In this document: positions 50,423 to 58,276 of the stretch, piece by piece
Layout: the number at the start of each line of letters is the position of its first letter
How positions within the stretch are numbered: position 1 is the stretch's first letter
DNA from: Candidatus Desulfosporosinus nitrosoreducens
GTDB taxonomy: Bacteria; Bacillota; Desulfitobacteriia; Desulfitobacteriales; Desulfitobacteriaceae
Direction: 5' to 3'
Assembly (NCBI RefSeq): GCF_030954495.1
Contig: NZ_JAVHUW010000056.1
Location: forward strand, 1-64,000
DNA: 64,000 bases
The notes under the pieces: generated by a model
Databases searched by the model: none
Told to the model about the DNA's origin: nothing
What the model saw: the letters and a program-made list of their open reading frames with translations, nothing else
Program-made: the position numbers and the translations under genes

Positions 50423-51282
50423 AGAAAATCAGTCCGTATTTTTCGTCCCGTTGGAGTTATAGCCAGGCCGCCCTGGGCAGTTTCTTTTAAAGAACAAGAC
50501 ATTTGACGGCCAATATCCGCCATCGCATCGATCACCTCATCAAGCGGAATTGCACTTTTCACCCCTGCCAGAGCCATTTCCGCCGCCGTCAAAGCAATCA
50601 TCGCTCCGGTAGCGTTGCGTTTGACACAAGGTACCTCTACCAGTCCGGCGACGGGATCACAAACTAACCCCAGCATAGACTTTAAGGCGATGGCCGCCCC
50701 ATGTGCCGTCTGTCTTGGCGATCCCCCCGCCAATTCCACGGCCGCGGCCGCGGCCATAGCCGCCGCTGATCCGATTTCAGCCTGACACCCGCCTTCAGCG
50801 CCCGAAACATTGGCCCGCTCCGTAATAATAATTCCTAAACCCGCCGCAGTGAAAAGGGCGCCTATCAGTTCCTTTTCATCAGGGTGCATAATCTCTTCCA
50901 CCGTCAGAAGAACTGCAGGCAAAACCCCGCAAGAGCCGGCCGTGGGGGCTGCGACAATTTTCCCCATGGAAGCGTTGACTTCAGCTACGGCTAAAGCCCT
51001 AGCTATTGCCCCGCTCATTCGCTCACCGATCAAAGTTGTTCCGGTTCTCCGACGTTCTTCGACTTTTGCGGCATCTCCCCCAACCAAGCCAGATACCGAA
51101 CGGCGCTTGCCACTCAAACCGGCGTTGACGGACTCTCTCATGACCTTAAGATTTTTAGCCATGCGTTCCCGAAGAGCCTGCTCGGTTTGCTCCAAGTCAT
51201 CGACTTGATTTTGCAGAACGACATCGCAAATTTTCAGCCCTTTGTTCTCGGCCTCAACAACCCAATCTTCATAAGCGCGCAT
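50419..51282 (-). CDS. sdaAA: L-serine dehydratase, alpha subunit
   Basis: With SdaAB it forms the two-subunit [4Fe-4S] serine deaminase (serine to pyruvate and ammonia) of Firmicutes and Clostridia. Motifs: MGKIVAAPTAGSCGVLPAVL (Cys), NVSGAEGGCQAEIGSAAAMAAAA (Cys) and VCDPVAGLVEVPCVKRNATGA (Cys pair), the cluster ligands. ATG 51282 follows TAGGAGGGG. 287 residues. It lies 13 bp after sdaAB. Confidence 0.95.
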   Translation of the reverse strand: MRAYEDWVVEAENKGLKICDVVLQNQVDDLEQTEQALRERMAKNLKVMRESVNAGLSGKRRSVSGLVGGDAAKVEERRRTGTTLIGERMSGAIARALAVAEVNASMGKIVAAPTAGSCGVLPAVLLTVEEIMHPDEKELIGALFTAAGLGIIITERANVSGAEGGCQAEIGSAAAMAAAAAVELAGGSPRQTAHGAAIALKSMLGLVCDPVAGLVEVPCVKRNATGAMIALTAAEMALAGVKSAIPLDEVIDAMADIGRQMSCSLKETAQGGLAITPTGRKIRTDFL

Positions 51283-51295
51283 CTTGCTACCCCTC

Positions 51296-51964
51296 CTATT
51301 CCAGTGGTTCAATCGCCAAGGCTTGCTTAATACTCGGAAGTCTCCGGGTTAGACCAAGCACGGCTTCGTCGATCTTTTGATCCGTCTCTAAAACCATAAG
51401 GGCCTGTGCTCCCTTCTTCTCCCTGGACACCCGCATGCGGGCTATATTTATCTGGGCGGTTGTCAAGAGCAAGGTCACTTGCGCCACAACCCCCGGTAAA
51501 TCCTGATGTAAAATTACCAGGGTTGGGTAATCTCCCCGAATTTCTACGGGAAAATTATCGATTTGCCGAATCAGGATGGTTCCTCCCCCGATGGAGGACC
51601 CTACAACTTGAATCCTTCCTTCCCGTCCCAGTAAATCAAACTTTACTGTGTTGGGATGGACATCCCCAAGGTCGGCCGTTTCAAATCGGACTTTGAAACC
51701 ACGTTCCCGGGCTATTTCAGGCGCCTCCGGAATTCGCTCATCATCCGGAGCCAGGCCCAGAAGGCCGGCGATTAAGGCTAAATTGGTTCCATGACCCTTT
51801 CCCGTTTGGGCAAAGGAGCCGTGGAGAGTTATAATTCCTTCAAGCGGCTCTTCGCCGAGAATCTTTCTGGCCATCGCGCCTAAGCGGACGGCACCGGCGG
51901 TATGGGAACTTGATGGCCCTACCATAATAGGACCAAGAAGATCAAAAACATTACTCTTACTCAC
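51296..51964 (-). CDS. sdaAB: L-serine dehydratase, beta subunit (with ACT domain)
   Basis: The beta chain begins NVFDLLGPIMVGPSSSHTAGAVRLG, the family signature for substrate binding, and holds HGSFAQTGKGHGTNLALIAGLLG. The last ~75 residues are an ACT domain (YPTLVILHQDLPGVVAQVT), which often senses serine. GTG start behind GGGGAGATGG. First gene of the sda pair, and recG follows in the same run. Confidence 0.95.
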   Translation of the reverse strand: MSKSNVFDLLGPIMVGPSSSHTAGAVRLGAMARKILGEEPLEGIITLHGSFAQTGKGHGTNLALIAGLLGLAPDDERIPEAPEIARERGFKVRFETADLGDVHPNTVKFDLLGREGRIQVVGSSIGGGTILIRQIDNFPVEIRGDYPTLVILHQDLPGVVAQVTLLLTTAQINIARMRVSREKKGAQALMVLETDQKIDEAVLGLTRRLPSIKQALAIEPLE

Positions 51965-52163
51965 TATTCCATCTCCCCAATATAACTCAGCTCTCTGACC
52001 AAGGTAAACAGCTTTTTATCCGACGACTAATCCCCCATAAGCCTCCCGCTTCTGCAAGCGGTGAGTTAAGAGCGGCTAAGTCCCTGGATAAGGGCGACTA
52101 AGAATCAGATGGAGTTAAACCTTCACCTGAATCAAGTCTTCTTTATAATCCTGAGGTAAAGAA

Positions 52164-52186
52164 AACCTCCGGAAAATCCGGAGGTT
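52164..52186 (-). terminator. Intrinsic terminator after fakA
   Basis: Perfect 9-bp stem AACCTCCGG / CCGGAGGTT with a 5-base loop; on the minus strand TTCTTT follows. It lies 3 bp after the fakA stop. Confidence 0.85.
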
Positions 52187-52189
52187 AAC

Positions 52190-53890
52190 CTATTCCACAC
52201 CAAAAATATAATAGTAGAGTGGTTGTTTACCGGGGTGGACCTCAACCTCCACATTCGAATCTTCTTCCTGCAGCCAGGTTTTAAGCCGTTCTACCTCTTG
52301 AGGCTCCGTATCTTCACCATAGAATATGGTAACCAAATCGTGCTCTTTCCAATCCATTTTTTCCAGGGTCCTTTTGGCAACTTCCAAAAGAGTTTGACCT
52401 GTTTCTACAATTGTATCCTCAACTAAGCCTAAGATATCTCCGGCGGCAATCGCTAAATCTCCAAATTGTGAATCCCGAACTGCATAAGTCACTTCACCGG
52501 AACGAACTTTCTCCAAGGAACGTTCCATATTCTGAAGGTTATCAGCGGCTTCTCCTTCAGGGTTTAAATTCAGAAGCGCTGAAATTCCCTGTGGTATGGA
52601 CTTAGTGGGAATTACGTGGACCTTGCGGTCCGTGACCAGATCCTTCACCTGACGTGCCGCTAAAATAATATTTCCATTGTTAGGGAGTATAAATACCTGA
52701 CGGGCCTGAACTTTGCGGACCGCACTCACTATATCCTCCGTACTCGGGTTCATCGTTTGTCCGCCAAAGACGACCTCATCAACACCTAAACTAAGAAAAA
52801 CATCCGCAATTCCCTTTCCCATAGCAACTGCAACCACGCCAAACTCTTTTAAAGGCTGATCTGCCGGGGCAACCTTATCATTCAAGTCCTCCACAGATTC
52901 GGCTGTCTCCGACTTCAGAGCATGAGCCATAGCTTCATTTTGTTCTAACATATTGTGAATTTGAACTTGGTGCAGTGAACCCCACTGAATTGCGTAGTCT
53001 AGGATTTTACCGGGATTTTTGACATGAATATGGATCTTTACCACTTCAGGAGTTCCGACTACAAGCAAACAATCCCCACGGTTATATAAATCCTGACGTA
53101 TCTGATCTACCTGCAAATCCGTTCCCTTAACCAAAAATTCCGTGCAGTACGGAAACTCTAAATTCTCAACCTGGATAAAGTCCTGTTTTGATCCGCTAGA
53201 TCCAGAGTGTTCCAGAACGGGCTTTTGTTCCTGTCGGAATCCTTCCGCCATTACCGCTTCTCCGCTCAAAGCCCCTATCCATCCCTCAAAGATGATGAGA
53301 AATCCTTGTCCCCCTGCATCTACCACGCCCGCTTGTTTTAAAACCGGTAACATCTCCGGAGTTTTGGCGAGACATTCCAACCCCTTTTTGTGAGCCTCTT
53401 GCAGAGTTTCTAAAAGCGACCCGCCCGTTTTGGCTTTATTTACCGCTGCTCGCGCCGTCTCCCGGGAAACCGTAAGAATCGTCCCTTCAACAGGTCTCAT
53501 AACCGCCTTATAAGCAGTATCTACCCCTGCCTGTAAGGCCTGCGCCAGTTGAAGAGAATTGGCGGAAACAAGCCCTTCCAGCCCCTTGGCAATCCCTCTC
53601 AGAAGCTGGGAAAGAATAACCCCCGAATTTCCGCGCGCACCCATTAAAGAGCCCATTGAGGCAGCTGTGGCGATATCACTAATCGAAGCTCCCGCCACCT
53701 TATCTGCGTCTCTGGCCGCGGATTGAATCGTTAAGAACATGTTCGTTCCCGTATCCCCATCCGGCACTGGGAAAACATTCAAGGCATCGACTTCCTGCTT
53801 CTTAAGTTCCAGTGCCTGTGCGCCGGCTGTCATCATTTGTTTCCATTCTTGCGCACTCAAAACGCTCTTTATATTTGAACCTGGTCTCAA
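52190..53890 (-). CDS. fakA: Fatty acid kinase catalytic subunit FakA (YloV, DAK2 domain)
   Basis: FakA phosphorylates fatty acids bound by FakB proteins. The N-terminal DAK2 domain has LNVFPVPDGDTGTNMFLTI (Asp ligands for Mg-ATP) and MGARGNSGVILSQLLRGIA. The middle and C-terminal parts match the YloV architecture, with VVDAGGQGFLIIFEG and, near the end, EHDLVTIFYGEDTEPQEVE. TTG start behind GGGGGATACTGTT. 566 residues. It follows the Asp23-type gene, the conserved yloU-yloV pair. No fakB (DegV) is next to it. Confidence 0.9.
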   Translation of the reverse strand: MRPGSNIKSVLSAQEWKQMMTAGAQALELKKQEVDALNVFPVPDGDTGTNMFLTIQSAARDADKVAGASISDIATAASMGSLMGARGNSGVILSQLLRGIAKGLEGLVSANSLQLAQALQAGVDTAYKAVMRPVEGTILTVSRETARAAVNKAKTGGSLLETLQEAHKKGLECLAKTPEMLPVLKQAGVVDAGGQGFLIIFEGWIGALSGEAVMAEGFRQEQKPVLEHSGSSGSKQDFIQVENLEFPYCTEFLVKGTDLQVDQIRQDLYNRGDCLLVVGTPEVVKIHIHVKNPGKILDYAIQWGSLHQVQIHNMLEQNEAMAHALKSETAESVEDLNDKVAPADQPLKEFGVVAVAMGKGIADVFLSLGVDEVVFGGQTMNPSTEDIVSAVRKVQARQVFILPNNGNIILAARQVKDLVTDRKVHVIPTKSIPQGISALLNLNPEGEAADNLQNMERSLEKVRSGEVTYAVRDSQFGDLAIAAGDILGLVEDTIVETGQTLLEVAKRTLEKMDWKEHDLVTIFYGEDTEPQEVERLKTWLQEEDSNVEVEVHPGKQPLYYYIFGVE

Positions 53891-53915
53891 AACAGTATCC
53901 CCCTACTCTTCTGCA

Positions 53916-54272
53916 CTACTCTAAAACGCGAACACCCTGAACGTTCACATTCACATGGGACACGTTTAATCCCGTAAGTTTCTCCGTGGTATAACGGACG
54001 CGTTCCATAACATTAGCGGCAACTTGGGAAATTCTCACGCCATACCCTACAACAATATGGAGGTCGATCATAACTTCATTGTCTTTGATGGATACTACGA
54101 CCCCTCTGGCCAAATTCTCACGCCCCAGTAAATCTACAAATCCATCGGTGATTTTACGTGAAGCCATACCCACCAAGCCATAGCATTCCACTGCCGTGGC
54201 ACCGGCAATTGTCGCGATTACCTCTTCCGAAATCTCGATTTTCCCTAAGCTATTTATTATTTCCTTTCCCAT
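53916..54272 (-). CDS. Asp23/Gls24 family protein (YloU type)
   Basis: 118 residues of the Asp23/DUF322 family, small envelope-associated proteins of Gram-positive bacteria. Motifs: GKIEISEEVIATIAGATAVECYG and MASRKITDGFVDLLGREN, followed by VVVSIKDNEVMIDLHIVVGYGVRISQVA-type segments (landmarks). It stands before fakA as yloU stands before yloV in Bacillus. ATG start. Divergent from rpmB. Confidence 0.9.
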   Translation of the reverse strand: MGKEIINSLGKIEISEEVIATIAGATAVECYGLVGMASRKITDGFVDLLGRENLARGVVVSIKDNEVMIDLHIVVGYGVRISQVAANVMERVRYTTEKLTGLNVSHVNVNVQGVRVLE

Positions 54273-54419
54273 AAAGGACCCTCCTCCATCAGCTTAGTTT
54301 ACACAGATCACATTTTACCAAGTAAATGCCAAATGAGCAAAGAAAAATTTAGATATTTAGCCAAAAACAAAGAAAATAGTTTGAGATTCTGGCATTCGGC
54401 AAAATTAAATGGGAAAACC

Positions 54420-54448
54420 TTGCCAATCTCTCAGACTTTTGATAAAAT
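54420..54448 (+). promoter_or_regulatory. Sigma-A-type promoter of rpmB
   Basis: TTGCCA (54420-54425), a 17-bp spacer and TAAAAT (54443-54448), 40 bp before the rpmB start codon. Confidence 0.7.
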
Positions 54449-54487
54449 ACATAAGTGTCATTTCGGCTGCAAAGGAGGATTTAGAAC

Positions 54488-54679
54488 ATGGCCAATGTTT
54501 GTGCAGTATGCGGCAAAGGGGTTGTCACCGGATTTCAAGTCAGCCACTCCCATATAAGATCAAAGCGCACTTGGAAACCTAACTTGCAGAGCGTTCATGC
54601 TATTGTGAACGGTACTCCTGTTCGGATTAAAGTTTGTACCAGATGCTTACGTTCCGGCAAAGTCCAACGCGCTAGCTAA
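54488..54679 (+). CDS. rpmB: 50S ribosomal protein L28
   Basis: The 63-residue protein has CAVCGKGVVTGFQVSHS at the N-terminus and CTRCLRSGKV near the C-terminus, so it is the zinc-binding (C+) form with two Cys pairs. ATG lies behind AAAGGAGGA. It is monocistronic, divergent from the Asp23-fakA genes, as in Bacillus. Paralogue regulation by Zur is known in some Firmicutes, but no Zur box was recognised. Confidence 0.96.
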   Translation: MANVCAVCGKGVVTGFQVSHSHIRSKRTWKPNLQSVHAIVNGTPVRIKVCTRCLRSGKVQRAS

Positions 54680-54787
54680 TTAAAGGAGAACTTGGCCGCT
54701 GGCAAGCCATTAACGCAGCCTGCCGCCCAGTTGTACTTTTGCTGTAGAAAGTATTCAATGAAGTTATACTCTCTTGCAGTAGAATCA

Positions 54788-54812
54788 AAGCCCGACATTG
54801 TCGGGCTTTTTT
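54788..54812 (+). terminator. Intrinsic terminator of rpmB (also faces hslO)
   Basis: Perfect stem AAGCCCGAC / GTCGGGCTT with a 3-base loop followed by TTTT on the plus strand. The minus-strand copy can serve hslO, which ends 12 bp away. Confidence 0.9.
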
Positions 54813-54823
54813 CATTTCCCCCA

Positions 54824-55705
54824 CTAGTTCTCCACGCTCTCCTTCAGAGCCTCTAATTCTTCTTTAGCGAATAAATACCGTTCGTTACAGAAATGACAAA
54901 CTATTTCCGCCCTGCCATCAGCAATCAAGCTTTCAATCTCCTGTTTCCCTAAAGAGATCAGAGATTCACTTAAACGTGCTTTAGAACAGGTGCAGGAAAA
55001 GCCGACCGAACGGCGTTCCAAGACTTGATAGGGATGCCTCCCCACTAAGTTATCAAGCAATTGCTCCATGCTTTGACTCTCAGCCACTAATTCGCTAATC
55101 CCAACCTTTAACTGTCCGAGCAAACCTTCCAGGATTTGAATATCCTCTTCCGTTGCCCCCGGCAGAGGCTGGAGCAAAAATCCGCCGGCTCCGGCCACAT
55201 GATAGTCTTTTTCCACAAGCACTCCAAGCAGCAGCGCCGATGGAATCTGTTCCGACGTCAATAAATAGTGGACAAGGTCTTCCGCAATTTCCCCGCTCAC
55301 CAGCGGAACCATCCCCGTATAAATTTCTCCATTTTGTAAACTTCGGCTGACAGCCAGTTCACCCGCTCCTACAGCAGCCGCAACATCAAGTTTACCGGAA
55401 GGCTTAAGCGGCAAATCCACCCACGGTTCCCGGACATACCCCCGGACTTCTCCCTGAGCATTGCCTACGCTTACAACCCCCTGCAGAGGACCGTCCCCCA
55501 ACAAGCGCAGAGTAATGCTCTCCTCACCTTTCAAGGAGCTCGCTAAAATAAGCGTACCTGTCATTAAACGGCCTAAAGCCGCGGCGGCAACCGGCGACAA
55601 ATTATGACGTTGCCGAGCCTCCTCCACCGTATCCGTCGTCCTCACCGCAACCCAACGTGCCTTACCTTCAAGCATTGTGCCAATCCAAAGTTCATCCTGT
55701 TGCAT
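54824..55705 (-). CDS. hslO: Redox-regulated chaperone Hsp33
   Basis: Hsp33 is a holdase chaperone switched on by oxidation of a zinc site. The four cysteines are visible as GFSCTCSKARL (CxC, near residue 238) and EIVCHFCNERY (CxxC, near 271). The N-terminal domain has NLSPVAAAALGRLMTGTLIL. 293 residues, ATG behind AAAGGGACG. It lies after a 312-bp non-coding gap with a large inverted repeat and a G-rich tract. Confidence 0.96.
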   Translation of the reverse strand: MQQDELWIGTMLEGKARWVAVRTTDTVEEARQRHNLSPVAAAALGRLMTGTLILASSLKGEESITLRLLGDGPLQGVVSVGNAQGEVRGYVREPWVDLPLKPSGKLDVAAAVGAGELAVSRSLQNGEIYTGMVPLVSGEIAEDLVHYLLTSEQIPSALLLGVLVEKDYHVAGAGGFLLQPLPGATEEDIQILEGLLGQLKVGISELVAESQSMEQLLDNLVGRHPYQVLERRSVGFSCTCSKARLSESLISLGKQEIESLIADGRAEIVCHFCNERYLFAKEELEALKESVEN

Positions 55706-55818
55706 TCATCGTTCGTCCCTTTATTTAAAATATTATAATCCAACTTATATTCACGTCCCCAAGGCGCCCACAGCGCCCCAACGCCGTCCCTTTCGTTCCC
55801 GCTCCAAAGCCCATCCTG

Positions 55819-55843
55819 CCCGTCCCTACCCCCGTCGACCCCC
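55819..55843 (-). other. Predicted G-quadruplex tract upstream of hslO
   Basis: On the minus strand four G-runs of lengths 5, 5, 3 and 3 are separated by loops of 5, 2 and 2 bases, which meets the usual G3+N1-7 rule. It would be in the hslO leader on the coding strand. Formation in the cell is not shown. Confidence 0.55.
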
Positions 55844-55848
55844 TAACC

Positions 55849-56029
55849 GGGAGGGTGTGATTTGCAGAGCGAATCCATTCAGCAGAGTCGCGTCCGGTGC
55901 GCTTGGATTGTGAGGAGTCAGCGGGGCAATGGTTCACTTCAGTATTGCCCGGAGGTTTTGCCCCGCTCTCCTCGCAATCAAGTGTGCCAGCGATGGCGCT
56001 GTGGTGAGCGGCGCAAATCACACCCTCCC
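55849..56029. repeat. 181-bp inverted-repeat element between thiN and hslO
   Basis: Perfect 17-bp terminal arms (55849-55865 and 56013-56029, GGGAGGGTGTGATTTGC and its complement). Inside are GCGGGGCAA / TTGCCCCGC (55921-55929 and 55958-55966), GGGCAAT / ATTGCCC, and an imperfect GATTGTGAGGAG / CTCCTCGCAATC pair, so the whole folds as a branched stem. The right arm contains the last codons and TGA stop of thiN. No protein-coding frame is credible and no target-site duplication is evident. Confidence 0.8.
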
Positions 56030-56668
56030 ATCTTTAAGCAAAATTAATAAAACCCATCCTTCATGCACCTCGATCCCAACCTCCTCTCCGAGACAAACAT
56101 TACTCACCCCACGAGGAATGTCCTGACGCAAAACCCCATGATCCAAAGGATAATACAATCCTCTGGTACTGACAACAGCCTTCTCGGAAAGCGCTATCAA
56201 AGATAACTCCTGTCCCTGAAATGTCCGGATTTTTTCATTCCCGTGAAAAACCCACATTTCATGCCAGGGATCAGCTAAACGAATGCGATATCCTTGGTGA
56301 GCATAAGCCAGCATAAGAGATAAATTGCCCAGGAAATGGTCAATTCGTTTACCGGTCCCACCGTAAAGCCAAATATCACGCTCGCCTTCAAGCATTGCTT
56401 TTTTTTGGGCCTGTAAAAGTGCCAGCTCCAAGTCGGTCTCGTCTTTTTCACGAGGATAGCGTTCAATCAGGCAGTCGGCCTCTTGGCACTGCAGCAAATA
56501 CTCCGGTAAAATCGAATCCAGGTCCCCGATAAGCCGATCCGGCATAAACCCCAAGCTCAAAGCGTGATTCGCGCCGCCATCAGCACAGATCAAATAATCG
56601 GCTTTTTCCAAAGCCTGTTTTCCCCATTCCGAATCCCAAGCGCCATTTGCTAATACCGCTATGATCAT
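56018..56668 (-). CDS. thiN: Thiamine pyrophosphokinase
   Basis: ThiN makes thiamine diphosphate from thiamine and ATP. Motifs: LICADGGANHALSLGFMPDRLIGDLDSI at the N-terminal half (landmark, ADGGA and GDLDS boxes), YPREKDETDLELAL (DxTD-like) and LYGGTGKRIDHFLGNLSLM. ATG 56668 lies eight bases after CGGAG; a GTG at 56677 overlaps rpe. 216 residues. The final codons lie in the inverted-repeat element. No thiamine riboswitch was seen. Confidence 0.92.
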   Translation of the reverse strand: MIIAVLANGAWDSEWGKQALEKADYLICADGGANHALSLGFMPDRLIGDLDSILPEYLLQCQEADCLIERYPREKDETDLELALLQAQKKAMLEGERDIWLYGGTGKRIDHFLGNLSLMLAYAHQGYRIRLADPWHEMWVFHGNEKIRTFQGQELSLIALSEKAVVSTRGLYYPLDHGVLRQDIPRGVSNVCLGEEVGIEVHEGWVLLILLKDGRV

Positions 56669-56669
56669 T

Positions 56670-57338
56670 TTATTCACTCCGAGTTAAACTTGCCGCTTGG
56701 CGAAGCCTTTCTACGGCAAGTTTGGGGTCCGCCTGATCAAACACGGCAGATCCGGCGACCAAGATATCGGCTCCCGCTAAAACAACCTGTGCCGCTGTCT
56801 CCAGGTTAATTCCCCCATCCACCTCAATCTGGCAAGGGGATTGCTTATGCTCAATATGGTGATGCAGAACCTGGATTTTCGGCAAAACATTCGGGATGAA
56901 TTTTTGTCCGCCGAAACCGGGATTAACGGTCATTAGCAGTACCATATCCAAATCTTCCAGGATGTACTTGAGGCCGTCCAATTGGGTTGCCGGATTAAGC
57001 GCGATCCCGGCCGTAAGGCCCAGTTCTTTAATTTGCTGCACCACACGGTGGACATGTTGCGACGCTTCCAGGTGGAACGTAATATGATCCGCACCGGCGG
57101 CGGCAAACTCAGAAATAAAGCGTTCCGGCTCTTCTACCATCAAATGCACATCAAAGCGCATTTTCGAGTGCGGCCTGAGGGCTTTAACCAGCGCAGGTCC
57201 AAAGGTAAGATTCGGAACAAAATGTCCGTCCATGACATCAATATGTAAAACCTCAGCACCGGCCTCCTCAATCAGGTGCACTTGTTCCCCTAAGCGGGAA
57301 AAATCGGCGGATAAAATGGATGGGGCAAGTTGAATCAT
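56670..57338 (-). CDS. rpe: Ribulose-phosphate 3-epimerase
   Basis: Rpe interconverts ribulose-5-phosphate and xylulose-5-phosphate. Motifs: LAPSILSADFSRLGEQV, VLHIDVMDGHFVPNLTFGP (His and Asp metal ligands), FDVHLMVEEPE, VNPGFGGQKFI and EVDGGINLETA. 222 residues, ATG behind GGAGATATT. It follows rsgA by one base, the usual prkC-rsgA-rpe-thiN order of Firmicutes. Confidence 0.96.
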   Translation of the reverse strand: MIQLAPSILSADFSRLGEQVHLIEEAGAEVLHIDVMDGHFVPNLTFGPALVKALRPHSKMRFDVHLMVEEPERFISEFAAAGADHITFHLEASQHVHRVVQQIKELGLTAGIALNPATQLDGLKYILEDLDMVLLMTVNPGFGGQKFIPNVLPKIQVLHHHIEHKQSPCQIEVDGGINLETAAQVVLAGADILVAGSAVFDQADPKLAVERLRQAASLTRSE

Positions 57339-57339
57339 T

Positions 57340-58233
57340 TTAATATCTCCTTTCAGCGGCTATCACTTCTTGCAAAAATACTCGGTAATGTTCATAGCGG
57401 GTGCCGGAGATCTCCCCCTTTTCCAGGGCAGCTTTAATGGCGCAATTAGGTTCTTTATCGTGCAAACAGCTGCTAAAGCGGCATTCTCCCCGGCGCTCGG
57501 CAAATTCCGGAAAGTAATCGGCCAAGTCCTCACGTTTCATTTTCGGCAGAAAGAGAGAGGAAAAACCCGGTGTATCTGCCACTAATCCTCCGGCACAGAC
57601 CATCAGCTCAACATGACGAGTCGTATGACGCCCCCGCTTCGACTTCTGACTTATTTCACCTGTTTTTAATTGCTTGCCATTAGATAATGCGTTAAAAAGA
57701 CTTGACTTTCCCGAGCCGGAAGGCCCGGCTAAAACACTGATCTTCTCAGTTAAATGGTTTCTGAGTTCCTGGATGCCTATCCCTGTTTTGTTGGATACTT
57801 CAAACACAGTGTAACCTATTTGGCGGTAAACATCCGCGATCAGATACCGCCCCTCCGAGTCAGTTTGCACAGTTTCTTCCAGGTATTTGTCCAATTTAGT
57901 AAAAACCAGAAGCGGTTTAATTTCCGAGTCTGCGACCTGAATTAGCAAGCGGTCTAAGAGATTCAGATCAGGCTTGGGAGAGGTCATGGCAAAAACGAGA
58001 AGTGCCTGATCGACATTGGCGACGGTTGGCCGAGTCAAAAAGTTAAGTCTGGGTTCCACGCTCTCAATTCGGGCCTTGCTGTCTCCTTCGGGCAAGATTC
58101 GCACCCGGTCCCCCGGCAGAAAATCCTGGTCTTTGATGCGAAAACGACCGCGCAGAGAACATTCCCATACCCGGTCTTCCGCATAAACATAATAAAATCC
58201 GCCGTATCCTTTTAGTAAAACTCCTTCGATCAT
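57340..58233 (-). CDS. rsgA: Ribosome small subunit-dependent GTPase RsgA
   Basis: RsgA helps mature the 30S subunit. It has an N-terminal OB-fold, then a circularly permuted GTPase: the G4 element TKLDK (near 112) comes before the P-loop LAGPSGSGKSSLFNAL (near 168) and DTPGFSS (near 221). The C-terminal zinc motif is FAERRGECRFSSCLHDKEPNCAI. ATG 58233 lies eight bases after GAGG; the frame is open to 58254. 297 residues. Confidence 0.95.
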   Translation of the reverse strand: MIEGVLLKGYGGFYYVYAEDRVWECSLRGRFRIKDQDFLPGDRVRILPEGDSKARIESVEPRLNFLTRPTVANVDQALLVFAMTSPKPDLNLLDRLLIQVADSEIKPLLVFTKLDKYLEETVQTDSEGRYLIADVYRQIGYTVFEVSNKTGIGIQELRNHLTEKISVLAGPSGSGKSSLFNALSNGKQLKTGEISQKSKRGRHTTRHVELMVCAGGLVADTPGFSSLFLPKMKREDLADYFPEFAERRGECRFSSCLHDKEPNCAIKAALEKGEISGTRYEHYRVFLQEVIAAERRY

Positions 58234-58276
58234 TCCAATTTCCTCACTAATCATTTGGCAGCGGCAACCCTGCCGC

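Noticed and set aside
55677..56126. Short ORFs on both strands in the thiN-hslO gap
   Set aside because: They follow the inverted repeats and G-rich tract, are Pro/Arg or Gly-rich and do not resemble any protein.
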